Shown here piece after piece: positions 9,146 to 18,182 of a stretch of DNA of 64,000 bases (positions are counted from its first letter, which is position 1; every line of letters starts with the position of its first letter). A program made the position numbers and the translations under genes. Under the pieces are notes generated by a model, which was not told where the DNA came from, made no database searches, and worked only from the letters and a program-made list of their open reading frames with translations. Origin of the DNA: Meira nashicola (taxonomy: Eukaryota; Basidiomycota; Exobasidiomycetes; Exobasidiales; Brachybasidiaceae); the NCBI GenBank assembly GCA_001600355.1, contig BCJU01000005.1, positions 404,099 through 468,098 on the forward strand, written 5' to 3'.

Positions 9146-9151
9146 CGGGTC
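9146..9151 (+). promoter_or_regulatory. CGGGTC element variant
   Basis: TTTCGGGTCTTG, 85 bp before the ATG at 9237; the same variant occurs before 10172. Confidence 0.45.
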
Positions 9152-9236
9152 TTGCGCCTGTTCATAAACAGAACAATTATTTGAACGCTCATCAGTTTTC
9201 TACTCTTTTGAGTCATACCAATTAATACAACAAACT

Positions 9237-9932
9237 ATGGGGACCATTAGCGAAGTTCTTATTTTAGTCATTCAACTCATTTTGATAAGCATATCAAAAG
9301 CGACTGATGATGAAAGTCCTAAGAAAGTCGACTTGAATCAAATTACACCTTTTTATATCACACCAAAGCCAGCTTCACGTTCTCCAAGTTTCTCAAGCGA
9401 TATAGAATTGTCATCATTTGATGCCAACAAGATCATTTTAGCCAAAGATAGACCTGGATATTATTCAAGACAACAACGTGCTTCAAGTAAAGGTAAAAAG
9501 TGGGTAAAAGAAGGAATGTATAAAAATCTTGAAGAAGCAACTTTAGCCGCAACAATTAAACGCAAAGAGAACGCTCGAATACATAGTCAAAAAGCTCGTG
9601 ATAAACGGAGAGCATTAGGAATCAAGGAAAAATCGTACCATACGTCACGAAAAGAAAAGAGTCTTACATTCAAAGAATTAAACAATGAACATCAAAGCAG
9701 TGCAGAACTTGAAGCTGCTAAAACATTAACGAAAATGAGTGAAACAATACCAAATCAAATTGCTTTACGTGAAGAAGAGAAAGGACTCAAAGAGCAAAGT
9801 CGACCTTATAGGCGAAAAAGATATTATAAAAATCAAGCATTAGGTTTGAAGAGGAGCAAAATAAAAAGAGCTATGAAATCATCCTCTTCAGCATCCCCTA
9901 AACAAGAGAGCAAAGATCATACAGAAAAATGA
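9237..9932 (+). CDS. Secreted basic protein, divergent second half (array A, member 12)
   Basis: The 231-residue product has a signal peptide (MGTISEVLILVIQLILISIS, to about 22). It then has a Ser/Pro linker with VDLNQITP (about 31-38), a DLN motif, and one good module (PGYYSRQQRASSKGKKWVKEG, here with its core RASSKGKKW, followed by LEEATLAATIKRKEN). The second half is not a normal module: it has AELEAAKTLTKMSE, shared with the gene at 10172, and a basic PYRRKRYYKNQALGLKR stretch. CGGGTC is at 9146-9151. Function is unknown. Confidence 0.8.
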   Translation: MGTISEVLILVIQLILISISKATDDESPKKVDLNQITPFYITPKPASRSPSFSSDIELSSFDANKIILAKDRPGYYSRQQRASSKGKKWVKEGMYKNLEEATLAATIKRKENARIHSQKARDKRRALGIKEKSYHTSRKEKSLTFKELNNEHQSSAELEAAKTLTKMSETIPNQIALREEEKGLKEQSRPYRRKRYYKNQALGLKRSKIKRAMKSSSSASPKQESKDHTEK

Positions 9933-10029
9933 GAAGACGAGGGGCTTAAGACTTTATAATATATAATGGATCACGATGTAAACAACTGAGAGTTGTATAT
10001 TTACTACAATGTGTATACACAGGCTACTT

Positions 10030-10035
10030 TCGGGT
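10030..10035 (+). promoter_or_regulatory. CGGGTC element variant
   Basis: TTTCGGGTCTTTG, 136 bp before the ATG at 10172. A GGGGC also lies at 9941-9945. Confidence 0.45.
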
Positions 10036-10171
10036 CTTTGAACACCAACAAAAGCATGTAATTTGTTGATAGTTTGTCAAGCTTTTACCATTTATAACTA
10101 CATACAAGTCGATTGAGTTTATAGGTGTTTTTTCTCTGGTATCTTTTACTCTTAAGCTAAAGAAAGAAAGA

Positions 10172-10651
10172 ATGAGAATTACTGCCTTTGACAATTTCAC
10201 GTTCTCACTGCTGCTGCTTTGTATATCAATATCTTTCGCACGATCTTCTAGTGATGAAAGCTATACAAAACTTCATCATAAACATCAACCACTTTATTAT
10301 TCAAAAGATCAAAGAGCGATAAGAAAAGGAGAAAAATGGTTCAAAGCAGGACTTTATTCAGATCGTGCAGAAGCAATCAAAGCAGCAAAAGATAAACGTA
10401 CTCAAGAACAAAAAATATATCATCAAAGAAATCGTGATAAACGTGAAGCATTACGTATGAAAAAGGAAACTGCAAAAGTTAAAAAGAGGCAAGAATATCT
10501 TTTGTCGCGGAAAAAGAATGTACAACAACAAAAACAAGATGAGAAAACTGCGCCAATCAAGAATCAAAAGAATGAAATAGAAATTTCATCAAGCGATGAG
10601 TCAGCTGCAGCTAAAACTCTCCTGAAAATGAGATATAGTTCCTATGAATAA
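10172..10651 (+). CDS. Secreted basic one-module protein (array A, member 13)
   Basis: The 159-residue product has a signal peptide to about residue 25 (ending SFARS before SDESYTK) and one module (LYYSKDQRAIRKGEKWFKAG, AEAIKAAKDKRTQEQ). The second half is Lys/Gln-rich and ends in SAAAKTLLKMRYSS, which resembles EAAKTLTKMSE of the gene at 9237. It closes the array before the sirtuin gene. GGGGC (9941-9945) and CGGGTC (10030-10035) lie upstream. Function is unknown. Confidence 0.8.
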   Translation: MRITAFDNFTFSLLLLCISISFARSSSDESYTKLHHKHQPLYYSKDQRAIRKGEKWFKAGLYSDRAEAIKAAKDKRTQEQKIYHQRNRDKREALRMKKETAKVKKRQEYLLSRKKNVQQQKQDEKTAPIKNQKNEIEISSSDESAAAKTLLKMRYSSYE

Positions 10652-11024
10652 TTCTATATGCTGAAGCCATATGACTCCTATATGTATTAAACCTTACTTT
10701 CTTACCAATTCACTATTATCATAACATTTGGTAGAGAATATATTCTACAGGTAATTGGAAAATATTTGGCTGCAAGACTTTTATCATCGTAAGCTTGGAC
10801 TGGGGGGGGTAACACTGCTTAAACGTTTTTATATTGACCCGATCGCGTTCCGCGACGCGTAACTGCAGAGGAGGGCTACAATAATTTCATAACAAATTTC
10901 TCCACTATAACACTTTTCCAAATCGAAGCTAAAAGTGCATTTATCTATTACGTAAAGCAGCAGCACATTCATCATCTTTTCTTCCCGTCCTTCATATTGA
11001 ACATTTCAACACGACGAATTTGGG
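10652..11024. other. Intergenic, array A end to sirtuin
   Basis: This stretch holds the 3' flank of the last array A gene and the promoter side of the sirtuin gene. A run of eight G at 10803-10810 and a GC-rich patch with CGCGTTCCGCGACGCG near 10846-10862 stand out against the AT-rich background. No gene is seen. Confidence 0.6.
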
Positions 11025-12254
11025 ATGCGGATATCTATCCCATCTATACCAGATTCGGTAAGTAAAAATGTTCGAAAGCATGCAGCTTTTAATCTTGAAG
11101 CGGCAACGGATATAGTTGCAGGACTATTACAACGAAATCGAGGTAAAACGTTAATAATGACAGGAGCAGGAGTGAGCGTTGATAGTGGAATTGCACCTTA
11201 TAGAGGTAAAGATGGACATTATACAGTTCATAAATCGTATAGGCCAATCTTCTTTCATGAATTCATAGATCAATCAGAAAAAGGTCATGCATATAGACAA
11301 AGATATTGGAGTAGAAGTTTTTTAGGTTTTCCACCTGTTTTACGAGCAAGACCGAATAAGACACATTATTCAATGGCAGCTTTACAACGATTAGGATATT
11401 TCGAAAATATAATTACTCAAAATGTCGATAGCTTACATCATTTGGCAACACCTTCGGCTTCACTAGCAGCATCATCAATTTTGGAATTACATGGAACATT
11501 GCAAAATGTAGTTTGTGTCGCTTCACCTTCCGGTACAGATCCTGAAGTACATGCACAACATCATGCAGAGCCAATCGATCAAGGTCTTTATGATCGTTTT
11601 TCGCTATCCCATCTAACCAAAGGAGGTCCACGAAAGCCTCCCGAACCACAAGCAAGAAATACTCCCGTCGGAAGGGTTGCATATCCAAAAGGATGCGGAT
11701 TTCGCGGAAGCAGAGCAGCATTTCAAGCAGAATTAGCGCAAAACAATCCTCAATGGGACAAACTGGCACATGATATGGAAAAGCATGGTACACAACCAAA
11801 AACCAATCCTGACGGTGATGTGGAATTAGGAAAGAATACGGATTATTCTTCTTTTCAATATTCTCCTTGTCCTCAATGTGGTGGAATTTTGAAACCTGCA
11901 GTAGTTTTCTTTGGAGAAAGTGTACCGGAAATAATACGTGATCATAGCTTTGAACTTGTTAATGAAGCTGAAGCGTTCATTTTAATGGGAACTTCTTTAG
12001 CAACATATTCTGCTTATAGATTATTAAAATCTGCACAAGAACAAGGAAAACGAACACTTCTTATTAATGTTGGTCCAACACGTGGAGATCCAATTGTTGA
12101 TGATAAGATTGAAATTGGATCTTCAGATTTAATGCATTCTGTTGCGTTACAATTGGCAAATTCAAGAGCAGAAAAAGATCCGGTTCTTAGAAGGTTATTG
12201 GATAGTGGTGAAACTATTTCGCCGAATCAAAGACGTGGAGTTGTAAGCTCATAA
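11025..12254 (+). CDS. Class II (SIRT4-like) sirtuin, NAD-dependent deacylase
   Basis: The 409-residue protein has the sirtuin NAD fold: GAGVS at 47-51, TQNVDSLH at 131-138, catalytic His156 in LELHG, CPQCGG from 282, and MGTSL near 321. Class II members are usually mitochondrial; the basic, Ser-rich N-terminus without acidic residues fits a presequence. At about 409 residues it is longer than most, because of an insert between the zinc half-sites (about 170-275). The first zinc half-site has only one Cys (C164, with S167 where the second is expected), although C224 in the insert could substitute. The 3' end was copied into the duplicated block at 13131. It appears intronless. Confidence 0.88.
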   Translation: MRISIPSIPDSVSKNVRKHAAFNLEAATDIVAGLLQRNRGKTLIMTGAGVSVDSGIAPYRGKDGHYTVHKSYRPIFFHEFIDQSEKGHAYRQRYWSRSFLGFPPVLRARPNKTHYSMAALQRLGYFENIITQNVDSLHHLATPSASLAASSILELHGTLQNVVCVASPSGTDPEVHAQHHAEPIDQGLYDRFSLSHLTKGGPRKPPEPQARNTPVGRVAYPKGCGFRGSRAAFQAELAQNNPQWDKLAHDMEKHGTQPKTNPDGDVELGKNTDYSSFQYSPCPQCGGILKPAVVFFGESVPEIIRDHSFELVNEAEAFILMGTSLATYSAYRLLKSAQEQGKRTLLINVGPTRGDPIVDDKIEIGSSDLMHSVALQLANSRAEKDPVLRRLLDSGETISPNQRRGVVSS

Positions 12255-12321
12255 AATTAGAATCAAGAATGGAAAATGTAAAATAGATTGAAACTCAAGA
12301 GAAATGAACAAGGATCGCATG

Positions 12322-12744
12322 TTACTTTCTTGCAAGTGTACAATATACGTCCAAGATATCAATTCCACGACTGCTCAAATTTCCACCTTTACGCCATGTA
12401 TAACGAAAGTCACCAGCTCCTTCTGCAGGTTCAAAAATAACATTTGCTTCTCCATTAACGAATGTAACACCCATAAATGATCCACCGCAACCAATCAAAG
12501 AACCACTATTTAAATTATATTGACATAATTTATCATGATCTTTATTCGTTTGACAACTTACTTCATCGCCTGCATTCTTTGGAGCTTGATCTCCTGGTTG
12601 AAAATTTGCACGTCTGTATAACCAAATACAAGGAAGTTTCTTTTGCATGCAGCTATTAGAAAGATCGCTAAATGCATCTCCTTTGCAAATTTGTACAGAT
12701 AAGAGGGTGAGTGGTAAGATTGTTAAAAGATGTTTAATTTGCAT
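12322..12744 (-). CDS. Small secreted six-cysteine protein, copy 1
   Basis: The 140-residue product has a signal peptide (to about residue 22, ending QICKG) and a mature part with Cys at 32, 39, 64, 74, 86 and 135, enough for three disulfides. Shared blocks with the copy at 13254 are DAFSDLSNSC, PCIWLYRRANFQPGDQ, GCGG, and EGAGDFRYTWRKGG. The mature chain is about 118 residues and probably a compact beta-rich domain; no family is recognised. It is convergent with the sirtuin gene (68 bp apart). The promoter region carries a repeat found three times between 12886 and 13900. Confidence 0.83.
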   Translation of the reverse strand: MQIKHLLTILPLTLLSVQICKGDAFSDLSNSCMQKKLPCIWLYRRANFQPGDQAPKNAGDEVSCQTNKDHDKLCQYNLNSGSLIGCGGSFMGVTFVNGEANVIFEPAEGAGDFRYTWRKGGNLSSRGIDILDVYCTLARK

Positions 12745-12885
12745 TGTTGATTGCTTGTTTTGTTTTCAATGAGAAGAGATGAAAGAAAGGTATGGTAGGG
12801 ATAACCCAAAAAAAAAACCTTCTGTCATCCTGTTTAAATATCTTACACTCATATGTTCAAATATCTCCTACCCCATATCTAGATT

Positions 12886-12970
12886 CTTTATCCCGAGTAT
12901 TTTACTCCTATATATGATAGAATAGCCCCCTAATCTCGAAAAGGTCGCTGTTCTAGAAGAGATAGGATGT
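12886..12970. repeat. Promoter-region repeat, copy 1
   Basis: An AT-rich block containing TATCCCGAGTATTTTACTCC and then CTAATCTCGAAAAG recurs, diverged, at about 13027-13120 and 13778-13890. It sits upstream of the secreted gene at 12322 and, in the third copy, upstream of its paralog at 13254. Confidence 0.65.
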
Positions 12971-13026
12971 GATTTAGGATAATATAAAGATTCTTTTACC
13001 GTTCCGTTTAAATATCTTAAACTCCT

Positions 13027-13127
13027 ATCTAAATTCCTTATATTGAGTATTTTACTCCTTAATTTTATAGGAACCCCCCTCACCTCGAACAACTTGCTAC
13101 CTGACCGAGATGATCTTGAGATTGATA
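13027..13127. repeat. Promoter-region repeat, copy 2
   Basis: This is the diverged middle copy (GAGTATTTTACTCC, then CACCTCGAACAACTTG, then CTGACCGAGATGATCTTGAG). The last block is also in copy 3. It directly abuts the sirtuin 3'-end remnant, so it marks a duplication junction near 13130. Confidence 0.65.
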
Positions 13128-13130
13128 CAT

Positions 13131-13222
13131 ATTGGGTCTTCAGAATTGACTCATTCTGTTGCATTACCAGAATCAAAGACGTGGATTTATAAGTTCATAA
13201 ATTAGAATCAATATTGGATAAT
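13131..13222 (+). pseudogene. Sirtuin 3'-end remnant
   Basis: Positions 13131-13168 match 12114-12150 of the sirtuin gene (shared CTCATTCTGTTGC/GCATTCTGTTGC), and 13169-13215 match 12222-12270 (GAATCAAAGACGTGGA, then the stop region and ATTAGAATCAA). About 70 bp between these two parts are missing. It is a piece of the sirtuin carried along when the neighbouring secreted gene was duplicated, and it cannot code for a working enzyme. Confidence 0.85.
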
Positions 13223-13253
13223 GTACAATAGAATAAGGAAAAAGGATTCCATA

Positions 13254-13676
13254 TTATTTTTCTGCAAGTGTACAACAAACGTCCAAGATATCGACGCCAT
13301 TACTGTGTAAAACTCCACCTTTACGCCATGCATAACGAAAGTCACCAGCTCCTTCTGCAGGTCCGAAAGTAACAGTTGCTTCTCCATCAACGAATTTAAC
13401 ACCCATCAATGTACCACCGCAACCGACCAAAGCACCACTATTTAATTTATATTGACATAATTTATCATGATTCTCGTTTATTCGACAATTTAAATCATCA
13501 CCTGCATGAACTGGACCTTGATCTCCTGGTTGAAAGTTTGCACGTCTGTATAACCAAATACAAGGAAGTATCTTTTTCATGCAGCTATTAGAAAGATCGC
13601 TAAATGCGTCTCCTTTGCAAATTTGTGTAAATAAAAGGGAGAGCGGTAAAATAGTTAAAAGTAACTTGTTTTGCAT
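13254..13676 (-). CDS. Small secreted cysteine-rich protein, copy 2
   Basis: The 140-residue paralog of the gene at 12322 keeps the signal peptide, all six mature cysteines and the central blocks; by eye roughly three quarters of positions are identical. It has one additional Cys (DVCCTLA near the C-terminus). The coding copy is intact, with most changes in the linker 53-66 and at the C-terminus, so it may still be under selection. Its flank contains the sirtuin remnant, which sets the direction of duplication (12322 is the source block). Function is unknown. Confidence 0.83.
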   Translation of the reverse strand: MQNKLLLTILPLSLLFTQICKGDAFSDLSNSCMKKILPCIWLYRRANFQPGDQGPVHAGDDLNCRINENHDKLCQYKLNSGALVGCGGTLMGVKFVDGEATVTFGPAEGAGDFRYAWRKGGVLHSNGVDILDVCCTLAEK

Positions 13677-14415
13677 TGTGGATTGCTTGTTTTGTTTTCA
13701 GTTAAAAGAAATGAAAAATATGGTTGGGATAACGAAAAAAAAACCCTTTTAACTTTCTGTTTAAATATCTTAAACCACTATCTAAATTCTTTATCCAGTA
13801 TTTTACTCCTATATCTGATAGGATAGCCTCCTAATCTCGAAAAGCTTGCATTCTGACCGAGACGATATTGAGATTGATAGATGTTCAGACTTATCCGTTT
13901 GCATTTGAGCTAGGAATTACACTACATATCATATATTTTATATGTATAATAAAGTCGTTTTGCTTAGGCTAGAAGATTGTTAAGATATATCGAGTCAAGT
14001 TTTTGATAAAGAGACTTTTTTGGGGAAAGGAAACTCTGTAAAATGATCGCTTGAAAGTGATACGACCTGTTCTATAGAATGATAGAGCGGGGAGATCTAT
14101 ATCTTACTTTTTCTACATTTCTTTAAATCCTTTTAGTGGTTTTTAATAAAAATGGTGACTGCATAGGTATAATTAAACTAAACGTGATTTTCTCGGACTT
14201 CTTTCCGATGTGTAAATCGCGCGATGGGATAAAATTTGGAAGGTTAATTTTAAAAATCGGCGTGGGGGACCGGTGAAGTGCAGTGCATGCGTGAATTTTT
14301 GATACAATGAGTCACGATAAAATCAATAGGTGCATATAAAGAAGACTGGAAAACAAAATTACACATTTCTTGACCAGAAACGTTAACAATGTCTCGGTAA
14401 CATAATTTTATCATC
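13677..14415. other. Intergenic between secreted gene copy 2 and MFS gene
   Basis: The left 220 bp carry the third promoter repeat (about 13778-13890). The rest is AT-rich, with a GC patch CGTGGGGGACCGGTG near 14261-14275 on the MFS promoter side. No coding signal is seen. Confidence 0.55.
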
Positions 14416-16002
14416 ATGTCAGAACAACAATCTTCATCTTCGATTGAATTTCAATTAGAGAATAGTGAGCATGCTATTCAACTAATAACATTAAAGGATA
14501 GCCAAAAACCGAAGGATAGATCAGAAAGCGCAAGTATTCTATTGAAATCTAGTGAGGCCCAGTCAATAGTAGACCAATCGTCTCAGCAAAAGAACAGCAT
14601 ACACTCAACAGAGATCTCTCCTCCAACAAATGTAGAGGATATGCCTCTTTCTGCTTCCCAATTACCTCTTGCTGATAGAGGTAGATCTGCATGGACATTT
14701 TTAGCAAATGCGACTTTATTGGAATTTCTGATTTGGGGAATGGGTAATTCTTATGGTACTTTTCAAGATTATCATTTGTTCAATAAACAATCTCCTTTGT
14801 ATGGATCTTCTTCTGCTTCTATTGCTTCTGCTGGTACTCTTATCACTGCAGGTCAATATTTAGCTCCTTTCTTATTTTTAGGTTGCTTAAATGCATTCCC
14901 ACATCAAATAAAATTATTTCAATCAGCAACTTTGATCACTTCAGCAATTGGTTTATTAGGTGCTAGTTTTCGTCCAAATATCGCAAGTGTGATCGTATTA
15001 CAAGGGTTTCTCTCTGGCTTTTCTGGTGGAGCTTATTATACCCCTGTCTTGATTTGGCTACCTCAATGGTTTGATCGAAAACGCGGAATGGCTACTGGAA
15101 CAGTGTTTATAGGTGGTCGGTTAGGAGGAATAGTATGGCCTTTTTTGGTTAATTCATTACTCTCAAAAGTTGGATTTAGTTGGACATTGAGAATTATGTG
15201 CTTGATGCAATTAATTCTAGGAGCGACTATTGCATTCTTTCTACGACCAAGACTTCCCGTACAAAGACCTTCGCGAGATGAAAGTACTTCTTTACCTGCG
15301 GGTAGTCGACATGATTCAAATCGGAGACGAAGAAATTTGATAAGATCTGTTTTACCCTCGCATAACAAGATTCTACATTCTCCTTTAGGCATCGCTGCAA
15401 GTGCCATTCAATTCTTTCAAAATGCTGCAATGATGTCTGTATCTTTCTATATTGCACCTTATGCATCTTCTTTAGGACTCAAGGGTGCCATTCCGACAAC
15501 ATTGTTAGCAACTTTTAACGGTTCTGTGGCAATCTCATATTTTATAATGGGTTATCTGTCTGATCGTTTACCAGCTTTATCTCTCGTTTTACTCTTATCG
15601 ATTGCAGGATCTCTTTTATTAAGTTTACTTTTGGGATTTGCAAAATCATTAGGACCTTTGATCACTTTTACAATCCTTTTTGGCGTTTTCACAGGAGGAT
15701 TTTCTACTACAATGTCACCTATGGCAAGAGAATTGGCAAAATTGAATAATACAGAACATTCTTCGGTTTTTCTAGAAATTATGGGTTGGAGAGGTATAGG
15801 AGGTGTAGCAGGTCCTCTTATTAGCTCTTTACTCTATAAAAATCAATCAACAATAACTGGAAGTGCATGGAGTAATAGTGCCCTTTATGGAAGTCATGGT
15901 CTAGGTCCGATTATCGTTTTTACTACCGCTTTATCAGTGCTCAACGCTTTTATTGCAATTTTTATGATCCCATTAAGAAAGCATATTCTGAACAAGGAAT
16001 AG
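14416..16002 (+). CDS. MFS monocarboxylate-type permease
   Basis: The 528-residue protein has a polar N-terminus (about 1-90) and then the pattern of a 12-helix major facilitator. The first helix has the LLEFLIWGMGNSYG segment typical of fungal monocarboxylate (MCT/SLC16-like) permeases. The loop after helix 4/5 has WFDRKRGMATG, the MFS motif, and helix 5 has GGRLGGIVWPF. A basic loop with RRRRNLIR separates the two six-helix halves. The substrate cannot be told from sequence. It appears intronless, and it is convergent with the secreted gene at 16092. Confidence 0.85.
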   Translation: MSEQQSSSSIEFQLENSEHAIQLITLKDSQKPKDRSESASILLKSSEAQSIVDQSSQQKNSIHSTEISPPTNVEDMPLSASQLPLADRGRSAWTFLANATLLEFLIWGMGNSYGTFQDYHLFNKQSPLYGSSSASIASAGTLITAGQYLAPFLFLGCLNAFPHQIKLFQSATLITSAIGLLGASFRPNIASVIVLQGFLSGFSGGAYYTPVLIWLPQWFDRKRGMATGTVFIGGRLGGIVWPFLVNSLLSKVGFSWTLRIMCLMQLILGATIAFFLRPRLPVQRPSRDESTSLPAGSRHDSNRRRRNLIRSVLPSHNKILHSPLGIAASAIQFFQNAAMMSVSFYIAPYASSLGLKGAIPTTLLATFNGSVAISYFIMGYLSDRLPALSLVLLLSIAGSLLLSLLLGFAKSLGPLITFTILFGVFTGGFSTTMSPMARELAKLNNTEHSSVFLEIMGWRGIGGVAGPLISSLLYKNQSTITGSAWSNSALYGSHGLGPIIVFTTALSVLNAFIAIFMIPLRKHILNKE

Positions 16003-16091
16003 TTGCAATCAATGTTGTATTTTTATCGTTTCATGTCTGTATTTACAATTGTCATAAAAAATAGAAGAAAGGATCGCTGAGTGCAACTTTA

Positions 16092-16511
16092 TTATTGCTC
16101 TTCTTTCTTGAACTTCTTTTCTGTTTGATTTTTCTTCTGAGAAGTATGATCACTGATTCTAAGACTATACATTGTACGTATTGCATGTCTTGCATCTCTT
16201 TGTTGTTTACTATAATAACCACGACCGGCAACCTTCATCCTTCGGGGAATAGGCTTGACTAAAGATGGAGAAGGAGAACTTTCCGTTTCCATCTTAACCT
16301 TTAAGGCTGATGCAGTTTCAGCATGTGCAGACAGTGAATTGACTGCAGGAGGAATTGAAGTAGAATGCTCTGATGATGAAGAAGGAGAACGGGGCTCTGT
16401 CTTGATTTGAACATTTGATTTGGTAGATTTCTTATCTTTTGTTGCCTCTGCCATCATCATGACAACAGTCACAATGATGATGACTAATTTGAAATTCGTT
16501 AAGATGATCAT
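16092..16511 (-). CDS. Secreted protein with a single truncated array A module
   Basis: The 139-residue product has a strongly hydrophobic signal (MIILTNFKLVIIIVTVVMMM, to about 23), a long Ser/Pro linker and one half-module, GRGYYSKQQRDARHAIRTMY. After it the protein ends within about 25 basic residues, without the EA-A helix. It is an array A relative that lost its C-terminal part or never had it. A CGGGGC element lies 100 bp upstream (16612). It heads a run of four minus-strand secreted genes. Confidence 0.72.
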   Translation of the reverse strand: MIILTNFKLVIIIVTVVMMMAEATKDKKSTKSNVQIKTEPRSPSSSSEHSTSIPPAVNSLSAHAETASALKVKMETESSPSPSLVKPIPRRMKVAGRGYYSKQQRDARHAIRTMYSLRISDHTSQKKNQTEKKFKKEEQ

Positions 16512-16611
16512 AATAGAATCTTAATTGTAGAATGATGTACAAAGGGAAGAGAAGAGATGAATATTTTTTACACTTTTATATTGAACATTGTGTATGCAAA
16601 ACCCCAGCCAC

Positions 16612-16617
16612 CGGGGC
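16612..16617 (-). promoter_or_regulatory. CGGGGC element
   Basis: ACCGGGGCAAG (plus strand), 100 bp before the minus-strand ATG at 16511. Confidence 0.5.
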
Positions 16618-16718
16618 AAGATGCTTATTGCGTATGCGTATCATTTTTCAGAATTGTTTGAGGGATACAAGATTTGATGAATATTTGCGTGTGATCATAA
16701 AAATGATAGGAATAGGCA

Positions 16719-17114
16719 TCACGGTGAAGAAGAAGTTGCAGGTGCTTTACCCTTGTCTTTTTTGGTCGTTGTTGGAACATGAACAGCCGAAGCAGAACCA
16801 GAAGAGCAAGAACGAAAAGGTTTCAAAAGAGCACGTAAATTCGGTAAAGGAGTTTTAATTGCATTTTCCCGTACACTAAAAGAACGTTGACCTATTTCTT
16901 TTGGTGTTTTGATTGATTTACTTTTAGAGACTGTATCTTGTTTTACTCCTGGACCATCTGCAAGCTTTTGTGATTTGCTCTTTTGACCAACGATATCATC
17001 AGGCGTTACAGGTCTTGTTGATTGCTGGCTAAAATTTGGACTTGCTGGAGCGCTAAGAGATACATTTGCAGTAATTGCTAAGATACAAAATATGAATAAT
17101 ATCTTCAAATGCAT
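16719..17114 (-). CDS. Small secreted Ser/Lys-rich protein
   Basis: The ATG at 17114 is chosen because it begins a clean signal peptide (MHLKILFIFCILAITANVSL, cleavage near SLSA/PASP). The 131-residue product has no array module; it contains TPDDIVGQKSKSQKLADG, many Lys/Ser, and a Ser-rich C-terminus ending KGKAPATSSSP. No family is recognised. It lies between two other secreted genes on the same strand. Confidence 0.68.
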   Translation of the reverse strand: MHLKILFIFCILAITANVSLSAPASPNFSQQSTRPVTPDDIVGQKSKSQKLADGPGVKQDTVSKSKSIKTPKEIGQRSFSVRENAIKTPLPNLRALLKPFRSCSSGSASAVHVPTTTKKDKGKAPATSSSP

Positions 17115-17461
17115 GATAACGAAAGACCAGAAGTTGTATTGTGCAGCTTGATGTTGGTGGTCGAAATTCAAAACAAGAGATTATAAGCTTCATCCGATAC
17201 ACAATTGTTGCGCTTTGCATTCACATTAAAAGCCCAGGCCATGCGGACTATTTTAAGTTTCAATGCATCATTGAAACGTACACAATTACGTTATACAAGA
17301 GATATGTACAGCCTCAATAAAGCTTACTTGAATTCCACAAAGCTATGTAATGGATGACAAATTGTCTCAACACGGAATGATACAGGAAAGTATGTAACAA
17401 GAAAAAAACTCGTGAGAGCTTAATATTTCATTAGCCGAGAATGGGAAAGCAAATATATAAA

Positions 17462-17893
17462 TTATGGTGATGCGGTAAAAGAAGAAGGAAGATCTTTCCT
17501 TTTCTTGTTCTTTTTTTTTAAGGAAGAATGAGAAGATGAACTTGGTTCACTTGATATAGCTTCTATTGATGGCTCTTCGTTCTGCTTTGGCTCACTTTCA
17601 GTTTGCTTGTCTTTGCTTCTTGACTTTGTTTGTGAGCTCTTGTCTTGTTCACTCGCACTTGCATTTCCATTTCTGGCAGCTTCTCTTAATTCTCTCTTTT
17701 TACTTGAAATCTTTCCTGGAATTATACTATGAAACATAATTGGCAAACCCCAACCGTTTGAACGTTTAACAATCACTTTTGGATCATCAAGATTATTATC
17801 AATTCGAGAATTTCCAGAAATCTGATCAGCTGAGACCGTGTAAAGAATGGCTAAGCTAGACAATTTGATAAGAATGACTGAAAGCTTCATCAT
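17462..17893 (-). CDS. Small secreted Ser/Lys-rich protein
   Basis: The 143-residue product has a signal peptide (about 1-22, ending TVSA) followed by SNGWGLPIMFHSIIPGK and then a low-complexity Ser/Lys/Glu region with KKKNKKRKDLPSS at the C-terminus, a nuclear-localisation-like cluster. The frameshifted gene at 18183 has a similar tail (TKKNRKKRTSTSSSS). GCCCCG is 171 bp upstream at 18065. Function is unknown. Confidence 0.7.
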   Translation of the reverse strand: MMKLSVILIKLSSLAILYTVSADQISGNSRIDNNLDDPKVIVKRSNGWGLPIMFHSIIPGKISSKKRELREAARNGNASASEQDKSSQTKSRSKDKQTESEPKQNEEPSIEAISSEPSSSSHSSLKKKNKKRKDLPSSFTASP

Positions 17894-18182
17894 AGGTTAC
17901 ACAAGTGGAATAAAAAGGCATCACAAACGAATGTCGTATGACACATCGAAGATCAAAATATTTTTAATCCAAGGCTTTAAATAACTTCTTTATCTAGAAC
18001 ATCATTGCTCTGACCATTTGAACAATTTCCGTAAAGGATTGCGTGATTGCGTAAATGTCAAACTGCCCCGTCTCCGTACACAAAAGCAAATACTAGATTT
18101 CAGAATAAAAGTAGAGTCATTTCACAAATAAGTATAAAGACGGAAATAAAATGAAAAGAATCAAATATATAAACCAAGTAAA

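Noticed and set aside
66..10651. Ribosomal or histone-like proteins, because of the Lys/Arg content
   Set aside because: Every member begins with a signal peptide, and no ribosomal or histone motif is seen.
12868..13176. Open frame on the minus strand between the two small secreted genes
   Set aside because: It runs through the two promoter repeats and the sirtuin remnant; internal similarity comes from the DNA repeats, not from protein conservation.
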